Source: Verrucomicrobiaceae bacterium (GTDB taxonomy: Bacteria; Verrucomicrobiota; Verrucomicrobiia; Verrucomicrobiales; Akkermansiaceae). From it: a stretch of DNA of 64,000 nt. The notes below the pieces were generated by a model. That model had not been told where the DNA came from. It searched no databases and worked only from the letters and a program-made list of their open reading frames with translations. Positions 58,581 through 64,000 of the stretch are shown piece after piece. The translations under genes and the position numbers were made by a program. Numbering within the stretch: position 1 is the first letter of the stretch; every line of letters begins with the position of its first letter. The stretch is taken from the NCBI GenBank assembly GCA_027485995.1, contig JAIXPW010000221.1, forward strand, positions 1 to 64,000, written 5' to 3'.

Positions 58581-59209
58581 TATCGTCTCCCTCCGAATTC
58601 GCCGCCGCGAAGGCCTTGCATCGTCTCATTCATCGCCTCCATCAGCGGGGCGAGGTCGAGCTTGGTGTCGGCGTTGGCTTTTTCAAAATAAGCGCGCATT
58701 CCCTGTTCGCTGGCCTTGGTCAGCAGGTCATCGCCCAGCTCGCGGGTGCGTTTCATTTCGGCCTGGGTGCGGCCGCTCTCGATCTCCTTCAGGCCCTGCT
58801 CGACGAATTTCTTCCGTTGGTCCGGCGGCATCGCATCGAGTGCCTCCATGAAGGTGTCCATCGTCTCGCGGATGGTCAGATCGAAAAACAGCTCGCGCTC
58901 CCTGGAGTTGAGCTTGCTGAAGAAGACCTCGTTTGAACGCTCGTCGCGGTTCTTCTGGCGTTCGCGGAAGTCGAGACGGTTCACCAGTCCGGCGATGTTC
59001 CGGATTTCCTTCTCGCGGCGTGCCGCCTCGGCTGGATCAGGATCGCCTTCCAGCTTCGACCAATCGTCGAGCTTCGCCTTGGCGACCGTGCGCTCGAGCA
59101 TGCTGGCGGTGACGCGTCGCGACGAGGCCCAGGCGCGGACTCCCCAAACGCCGATCCAGACGAGGACCAGAACGGCGAGGGCTTTGATGATGATGGCGCG
59201 GCGACCCAT
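58580..59209 (-). CDS. membrane-anchored helical protein, unknown
   Basis: A 209-residue protein with an N-terminal TM (about residues 8-28, IKALAVLVLVWIGVWGVRAW) and a charged helical body (LVNRLDFRERQKNRDERSNE, FMEALDAMPPDQRKKFVEQG). It ends LRGGEFGGRR. First gene of a four-gene coupled block with the pseudopilin and the ABC transporter genes (overlaps of 1, 4 and 4 bases). Probably in the periplasm and linked to their function; no domain recognised. Confidence 0.7.
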   Translation of the reverse strand: MGRRAIIIKALAVLVLVWIGVWGVRAWASSRRVTASMLERTVAKAKLDDWSKLEGDPDPAEAARREKEIRNIAGLVNRLDFRERQKNRDERSNEVFFSKLNSRERELFFDLTIRETMDTFMEALDAMPPDQRKKFVEQGLKEIESGRTQAEMKRTRELGDDLLTKASEQGMRAYFEKANADTKLDLAPLMEAMNETMQGLRGGEFGGRR

Positions 59210-59287
59210 GACGGAGGCGAAATTAGCGGGGAAATGGCGACACGCAAGAGCCTGGGATGGAGAAAGCGGCTGGCGCAGGTTTTCCGA

Positions 59288-60877
59288 TCAGGAAGCACGT
59301 TTGCCGATCCGTCTGCGGACGATGGCGAGAAACTCGGCGGCCTCCTCGACGCGGAAGAGCTTCGCGAGGAAAAAGTAAACCCCTCCCGCGACCGGGATCA
59401 CCAGCGACAACCCGGCGATGCGGGCGAGAGCGCTCATCTGGCCGAGATCATGGAAGAGGAAGCGGTTCGAGGCCAGGCAGATGCCGGCCATGGCCGCTCC
59501 GGCGAGCAGGAGCTTGGCGATCAGGATCAGCAGCGCCCGCGTTTCCAGGCCTGTGGTCATCCGCGACATGACGAGGTAGAGGATGATGAAATTCGTGGTG
59601 GCCACGAGGCTGGTGGTGATCGCCAGGGCCTCGACGCCCATGCGGAGCACCACGACGAAGTACCAGTTCGAGCTCACGCTCAACGCGATCGCCAGGAAGC
59701 TGACCAGCATCGGCACCCATCTACGGTCTGCGGCATAAAAGGCCGGTTGCAGGACTTTCAACCACGAATACGCCAGCAGTCCGATGCCATAGCCACGCAG
59801 CGCTGCGGCTGTGACGAGGCGGTTTTCCGGGGTGAATCGGCCGTGTTCGAACAGCGCGCTGATGATCGGCTCGGCGAGGAAGCAAAGCCCGAGCGCGGAG
59901 GGCAGCACCAGGAAGGTCACCAGCCGGATGCCCTTTGCCAGCAGCCCGCGGAAGTCGTCGCCGAGCTTGCCGGTGGCGGCGAGTGACAGCGCGGGAAGCG
60001 TCACGGTGGCGACCGCCACGCCGAAGACGCCGATGGGCAGCTGCATCAGGCGGAAGGCTCCGTTGAGCGCACTGACGGCAGACTGGCCGATGGAGGTCGC
60101 GAACTGCGAGTTGATGACGACATTGATCTGGACCACCGACGCGGAGATCACCGCCGGTCCCATCAGCGAGAAAATTTTCCGCACATTCGAGTCGTTCCAG
60201 TTCCAATCCGGTCGCCAGCGGAACCCGAGGCGGCGCAGCGAGGGGAACTGGCAGACGAGCTGGCCGAGCCCGCCGACCAGCACGCCGATCGCCATGCCGA
60301 CCATCGTCATCGGCCCGCGATTCGGATCGAGCCAGAGGCCGATGCCGGTGCCGGCGATGATCGAGCCGAGATTGAAGAAGCAGGAGGAAAGCGCCGGGAT
60401 GCCGAAGACGCCGCGCGCATTGAGGATGCCCATCACCAGGGCGGCCAGGCTGACCAGCAGCATGAAGGGCCACATGATGCGTGTCATCTTCACCGTCAGG
60501 GCGATGTCATCCGGCGAGAAAGTCTTGTGGCCGAAGGCCGTCAGCAGGTGCACGAGCTGCGGCGAAAAGATGATCCCGACGATCGAAATGGCCGACATCG
60601 CGATTGCCACGATAGTGATCATCCGCGCGGCGAGCGGCCACGCGCTTTCCGGTCCGGTTTCCTTGATCTTCTTCGAAAAGGTCGTGACGAAGGCCTGGGA
60701 CAACGCGCCTTCCGCGAACAGATCGCGCAGCAGGTTCGGGATGCGGAAGGCGATGTTGAAGCAGTCTGTCAGGACGCCGTAGCCGAACATCGCGGCGAAG
60801 ATCTGATCGCGAACAAGCCCCAGAACGCGGCTCGCCATCACGGCGGCGCTGACTTTCCAGGTGGCTTTGGCGGACAT
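59288..60877 (-). CDS. murJ: lipid II flippase MurJ
   Basis: Flips undecaprenyl-linked peptidoglycan precursor across the inner membrane. The 529-residue protein has about fourteen TM helices; conserved features are the start SRVLGLVRDQIFAAMFG, CFNIAFRIPNLLRDLFAEGA and AFVTTFSK, as well as GVFGVAVATVTLPALS. The ATG at 60877 begins MSAKATWKVS. It follows tsaC by 11 bp on the same strand, so the two are likely co-transcribed. Confidence 0.93.
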   Translation of the reverse strand: MSAKATWKVSAAVMASRVLGLVRDQIFAAMFGYGVLTDCFNIAFRIPNLLRDLFAEGALSQAFVTTFSKKIKETGPESAWPLAARMITIVAIAMSAISIVGIIFSPQLVHLLTAFGHKTFSPDDIALTVKMTRIMWPFMLLVSLAALVMGILNARGVFGIPALSSCFFNLGSIIAGTGIGLWLDPNRGPMTMVGMAIGVLVGGLGQLVCQFPSLRRLGFRWRPDWNWNDSNVRKIFSLMGPAVISASVVQINVVINSQFATSIGQSAVSALNGAFRLMQLPIGVFGVAVATVTLPALSLAATGKLGDDFRGLLAKGIRLVTFLVLPSALGLCFLAEPIISALFEHGRFTPENRLVTAAALRGYGIGLLAYSWLKVLQPAFYAADRRWVPMLVSFLAIALSVSSNWYFVVVLRMGVEALAITTSLVATTNFIILYLVMSRMTTGLETRALLILIAKLLLAGAAMAGICLASNRFLFHDLGQMSALARIAGLSLVIPVAGGVYFFLAKLFRVEEAAEFLAIVRRRIGKRAS

Positions 60878-60888
60878 GGAACTGCGGA

Positions 60889-61923
60889 TTATTTCGCGGC
60901 CGCGCGGCGGAGACGATCCATGATGGCCACGCCCAGGCCAGTCTCGCTGACCGGCTCGACGACGATGGCATCGAGCCCGGCCTCATCGAGCAGGCGCATC
61001 AGGAAAAACAGCCGGATGGCGGCCTCCGCGAGCTTGCCGTTGCCGGGGCTGAGCGACTCGACCATTTCCCACTCGTGGAGGTCGAGGTAGCCATCGTTTT
61101 CCTCGCCGCGATAGCTGAGCAGGCCGTAGCGCTTGCCCTCTTCCGGCACGAAGTCGGAAGGCTTCGTCAGCAGGATCATCGGAGTACGAGGCGCATAGTG
61201 GCTGGCGAGCTGGCCGGGGGCCTGGACTGCTTCGCCGGGCTTCAGCTTGACCTTCTCGACGCGGCCAAAGGGCTGCAGCTGCTCCTTCGTCACCGGGCCC
61301 GCACGCAGCAGCCAGAACAGCGGCTTTTTCCCCTCGCGCGGCTCGATGGAAATGATCGTGCTTTCCAGACCTTCGCAGCAGGCCCCGCCATCGACGATCA
61401 GCGGGATGCGGCCATCGAGTTCCTTCTGCACGGCGCTGGCCGAGGTCGGGGAAATACGGCCGAAGCGGTTGGCACTCGGTGCGGCGATCGGTCGGCCCAG
61501 CTCCTTGCAGACCGCGCGGAAAATCGGGTGGGCGCTCTGGCGGATGGCGACGGTCGGCAGCCCGCTGGTCACAATGTCCGGCACGACGTCCTTTTTCGGC
61601 AGCACCAGGGTCAGCGGCCCCGGCCAGAAGGTGGAGGCCAGTTTTTCAACCGTGTCCTTGATCGATTCATCGACATTCGCCAGGTCGTACATCTCGCCCT
61701 TGCGGCTGATGTGGACGATCAGCGGATCGAACGACGGGCGCTCCTTGGCGGCGAACACCTTCGCCACCGCATCGGCGTTGAAGGCGTCCGCGCCGAGGCC
61801 ATAAACGGTCTCGGAAGGCAGGGCGACAATCTCGCCAGCGGCCAGCAGTTCGGCGGCCGCGCTGACGGCGGACTTCATGTCGTCCTCGCTGGCAATAATG
61901 ATCCGGGTCTCAGTCACGCCCAC
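60889..61923 (-). CDS. threonylcarbamoyl-AMP synthase, SUA5 type
   Basis: A 344-residue long-form (Sua5) enzyme that makes threonylcarbamoyl-AMP for the t6A tRNA modification at position 37. The N-terminal YrdC domain shows ALPSETVYGLGADAFN, FAAKERPSFDPLIVHIS, WPGPLTLVLPKK, and PSANRFGRISPTSASAVQKE. The C-terminal Sua5 domain begins near residue 215 with PGQLASHYAPRTPMIL. Start ATG 61923. Confidence 0.93.
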   Translation of the reverse strand: MGVTETRIIIASEDDMKSAVSAAAELLAAGEIVALPSETVYGLGADAFNADAVAKVFAAKERPSFDPLIVHISRKGEMYDLANVDESIKDTVEKLASTFWPGPLTLVLPKKDVVPDIVTSGLPTVAIRQSAHPIFRAVCKELGRPIAAPSANRFGRISPTSASAVQKELDGRIPLIVDGGACCEGLESTIISIEPREGKKPLFWLLRAGPVTKEQLQPFGRVEKVKLKPGEAVQAPGQLASHYAPRTPMILLTKPSDFVPEEGKRYGLLSYRGEENDGYLDLHEWEMVESLSPGNGKLAEAAIRLFFLMRLLDEAGLDAIVVEPVSETGLGVAIMDRLRRAAAK

Positions 61924-62012
61924 CGCTTAGCAGATGCCCCCCGCCGACGGGAAACCGCATTTTCGCAATTCGTCACCGGCAGCCGAAAGGTTCTAACGGT
62001 CAGTCCGCCGGG

Positions 62013-62041
62013 TTGACTCTCCGTCCCGGCGGGGCTAAGCC
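62013..62041 (+). promoter_or_regulatory. sigma-70-like promoter with a short leader
   Basis: TTGACT (62013-62018), a 17-bp spacer and TAAGCC (62036-62041) end nine bases before the ATG at 62051, predicting a leader of only a few bases. Confidence 0.4.
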
Positions 62042-62050
62042 TCCGTAGCC

Positions 62051-62920
62051 ATGAACCTGCGTCTTCTTTCCCGCCTCTGCGGCCTCGCTCTCATTTCCGT
62101 GACTGCGGCCCATGGCCAGATCAGCGCCACGCTGCGGCTGAACAAGACCCAGTATGTCGCCGGGGAGGCCGTCATCGGAGTGGTGACGATCACCAACAAC
62201 TCCGGCCAGGACCAGGTTTTCCAGACCACCACCCGGATGCCCTGGCTGGATTTCGTGATCAAGGATGGCAAGGGCGAGCCGACGACCCCGAAGGGCCGCG
62301 TGGGCTTTGGAGCGGTGAAGATCCCAGCCGGCCAGACGATGGCCCGAGAGGTGGTGTTGAACTCGTTTTTCCAACTCTCCGATCCCGGCAGCTACTCGGT
62401 TTACGGCGTGGTCCGCACCCCTGGTCAGATGTCAGAGGGCTTCAGCACCAACCGCCTGCTCTTCAACCTCAGCGCCGCCCGTCCCTACTGGACCCAGAAG
62501 GTCGGTGTGAAGGGGAATGCCTCGAAACTCCGCGAATTCCGCGTCCTGAACTACTCGGGCAACCAGAAAACCGAGCTCTACGTCCAGGTCATGGACTGCT
62601 CCACCGGCACCTCCATCCAGACCTACTCCATCGGCGAGGTGCTGATGTTCCGGAAACCCCAGATCACCGTCGACCGCAACCAGGTCCTCCACGTCTTCTT
62701 CCTATCCGGCCCGACGATGTGGACCCACATTCAGGTCGATACCAACGGCAAGCTCCTCAAGCGGGAATTCCACATCCGCGGCCCTCAGGGCGATCCCCAG
62801 CTTCTGGCCATGAGGGACGGCAGCATCGGAATCTCCAACAGCATCCCCTACGACCCGAAAGCCGCTGCCGAGGCGAAGGCCAAGGTCCGCAAGGCCTCGG
62901 ATCGACCCGCAGGTTTCTAA
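62051..62920 (+). CDS. exported protein, unknown
   Basis: A 289-residue secreted protein: signal peptide (about residues 1-22, cleaved near AHG-Q), an immunoglobulin-like beta domain (LNKTQYVAGEAVIGVVTITN, VVLNSFFQLSDPGSYSVYGV) and a second beta-rich region (TELYVQVMDCSTGTSIQTYS, HVFFLSGPTMWTHIQVDTNG). The C-terminal 25 residues are helical and charged. No enzymatic motif; likely a binding or structural envelope protein. Confidence 0.68.
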   Translation: MNLRLLSRLCGLALISVTAAHGQISATLRLNKTQYVAGEAVIGVVTITNNSGQDQVFQTTTRMPWLDFVIKDGKGEPTTPKGRVGFGAVKIPAGQTMAREVVLNSFFQLSDPGSYSVYGVVRTPGQMSEGFSTNRLLFNLSAARPYWTQKVGVKGNASKLREFRVLNYSGNQKTELYVQVMDCSTGTSIQTYSIGEVLMFRKPQITVDRNQVLHVFFLSGPTMWTHIQVDTNGKLLKREFHIRGPQGDPQLLAMRDGSIGISNSIPYDPKAAAEAKAKVRKASDRPAGF

Positions 62921-63010
62921 GCTCCGAAAGGTGCTGCGGATCCCCCAAATCCCTTTACTTTGCCGAGGCTTTTCTTAACCCTTCCTAATTGTTTTCAAAA
63001 GCGAAGCATC

Positions 63011-63622
63011 ATGCGCACCATTTTCAATCGGATCCTGGCCCTCGCGGCCATCAGCCTGCTTTCCGCCGCTCCGGCTGAGGCACGCTATTTCAAGACAGTC
63101 GTGATCGATGCCGGTCACGGCGGTCACGACAAGGGGGCCCAGTGGGGCCAGGTTTATGAGAAGCACCTCTGCCTGGACACCGCGACCCGTCTGGAAGCCT
63201 ACCTGAAGTCGATGGGATTCAGGACGGTGATGACCCGCAGCAGCGACAATTTCGTCTCCCTTCCCGGACGCGTTTCCATCGCCAACCGATACTCCGACGC
63301 GATTTTTGTGTCGGTGCATTACAACTTCACCTGGAACCGCGATGCCTGCGGACTTGAAACCTTCTACTGCAACAGCACGGAAAGCCAGACGCTCGCCCAG
63401 TATGTCCAGCAGAACATCTGCAGGAAAGTACGCGCCACCGACCGGCATTCGAAGTTCGCCCGCTTTTATGTGATCCGCCACACGAAGATCCCCGCAGTCC
63501 TGGTGGAGTGCGGTTTCGTCAGCAATACGTCCGAGCGCAACCGCATGAAGACGGCGGCCTATCGGGATTCCCTCGCCAAGGGCATCGCCGAATCCGTCAT
63601 GCGCTATCGCAAGAGCGGTTGA
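63011..63622 (+). CDS. exported N-acetylmuramoyl-L-alanine amidase (Amidase_3)
   Basis: A 203-residue zinc amidase that cleaves the amide between MurNAc and L-Ala in peptidoglycan. Signal peptide residues 1-24 (cleaved near AEA-RY), then the zinc-binding motifs: VVIDAGHGGHDKGA (His36), Glu in VYEKHLCLD, FVSVHYNFTW, and the catalytic Glu in VLVECGFVSN. The ATG at 63011 directly starts the signal peptide; an upstream frame start at 62960 is not needed. Short, catalytic domain only, no binding repeats. Confidence 0.92.
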   Translation: MRTIFNRILALAAISLLSAAPAEARYFKTVVIDAGHGGHDKGAQWGQVYEKHLCLDTATRLEAYLKSMGFRTVMTRSSDNFVSLPGRVSIANRYSDAIFVSVHYNFTWNRDACGLETFYCNSTESQTLAQYVQQNICRKVRATDRHSKFARFYVIRHTKIPAVLVECGFVSNTSERNRMKTAAYRDSLAKGIAESVMRYRKSG

Positions 63623-63668
63623 GATTTTGTCACTGCCACCCCGTTCCGGTTCCGATACGCTCGGCGAC

Positions 63669-64000
63669 ATGGGTGCGGTGACAGCTGAGGAAATGCGGAG
63701 GATCGAGGAAGTGGCCTTCCGTGGAGGAGCCACGCCGGCAGGACTCATGGAAACGGCTGGCCGACGTCTCGGGCTGGCGATGAGGCGCTTTTTCCCGATT
63801 CCCGGAACCGCCGTCGCTTACCTCGGGAAAGGCCACAACGCCGGAGACGCCCTCATCGCCCTCCGTGAACTGCGGGCCGCAGGCTGGCGGATCAAGGTGC
63901 GGGCCGCGTTTCCGGCGGTGGAATGGGCCGCGCTGACCCGCGCGGTGCTTCGCTCGCTTGGCGAGGTCGAGCGGCTGGACGGGCCGCTGGATCCGGTCGA
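63669..64000 (+). CDS. nnr: NAD(P)H-hydrate epimerase domain, cut by the right window edge
   Basis: The first 110 residues show the YjeF N-terminal domain: MGAVTAEEMRRIEEVAFRGG, LMETAGRRLGLAMRRFF and VAYLGKGHNAGDALIALREL, where GxGxNxGDxL is the epimerase signature. The enzyme repairs damaged NAD(P)H hydrates. Many bacterial versions are fused to a C-terminal ADP-dependent dehydratase domain, which would lie beyond the edge. The symbol is given for the usual bifunctional form. Confidence 0.85.
   Translation, partial: MGAVTAEEMRRIEEVAFRGGATPAGLMETAGRRLGLAMRRFFPIPGTAVAYLGKGHNAGDALIALRELRAAGWRIKVRAAFPAVEWAALTRAVLRSLGEVERLDGPLDPV

Noticed and set aside
1-64000. tRNA or rRNA genes
   Set aside because: No cloverleaf-like TPsiC/acceptor arrangement or rRNA segment was noticed in any gap; a tRNAscan-SE or Infernal run would settle it.

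Overview
The window looks like a chromosomal segment of a high-GC Gram-negative bacterium of the Verrucomicrobiota, probably a Luteolibacter-like member of the Verrucomicrobiales. This placement is inference. It rests on the kinds of genes seen: TIGR03803 tandem-repeat proteins, DUF1080 (3-keto-disaccharide hydrolase) proteins, a sialate O-acetylesterase, a Cys-type sulfatase, NPYAAP-leader proteins, exported proteins with DPxxAxxW repeats, and short phrase-like intergenic repeats. No rRNA, tRNA, CRISPR array, transposase or integrase was recognised.

Layout. 1-4.9 kb: leuC (cut by the left edge), three tiny membrane or lipoprotein genes, asd, a farnesyl-type diphosphate synthase and a Tat-exported phosphoesterase. 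5-10.2 kb: membrane proteins and two coupled genes for exported helical proteins. 10.2-15.1 kb: sialate esterase, a broken DUF433/PIN-like toxin-antitoxin pair, and a Gfo/Idh/MocA oxidoreductase with a two-domain DUF1080 protein. 15.2-21.1 kb: three large exported repeat proteins. 21.2-24 kb: small orphan genes and a two-component system. 24-32.8 kb: an ECF sigma factor with a zinc-finger anti-sigma candidate, a ferric-reductase/Rieske fusion, a YHS protein, and a divergent operon (DoxX, DinB, NRDE, a hydrolase-VTT-ATP-grasp triple fusion, an OlsB-like acyltransferase). Three copies of TGTAAGGAA-N11-TSCGAC precede three of these transcription units and look like the promoters of this sigma factor. 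32.9-39.8 kb: sulfatase, proS, a Wzz-like protein, a Pro/Ala-rich membrane protein and trxA. 40.5-43.5 kb: a second ECF sigma operon joined by ATGA overlaps.

44.6-50.5 kb is the most unusual part. A run of small minus-strand genes of mostly unknown function, one visibly AT-rich, is punctuated by six copies of a roughly 120-270 bp imperfect inverted-repeat element. Elements usually begin shortly after one stop codon and end 10-25 bp before the next start codon. The architecture resembles an integron cassette array without an integrase, but the element ends do not match canonical attC core sites, so it may be a variant or different mobile system.

50.5-64 kb returns to ordinary genes: an AAA ATPase, a DUF1080 protein, lepA, a degenerate kinase-like protein with an OB-like tail, an ABC transporter/pseudopilin operon, murJ, tsaC, an N-acetylmuramoyl-L-alanine amidase, and the start of an NAD(P)H-hydrate epimerase gene cut by the right edge.
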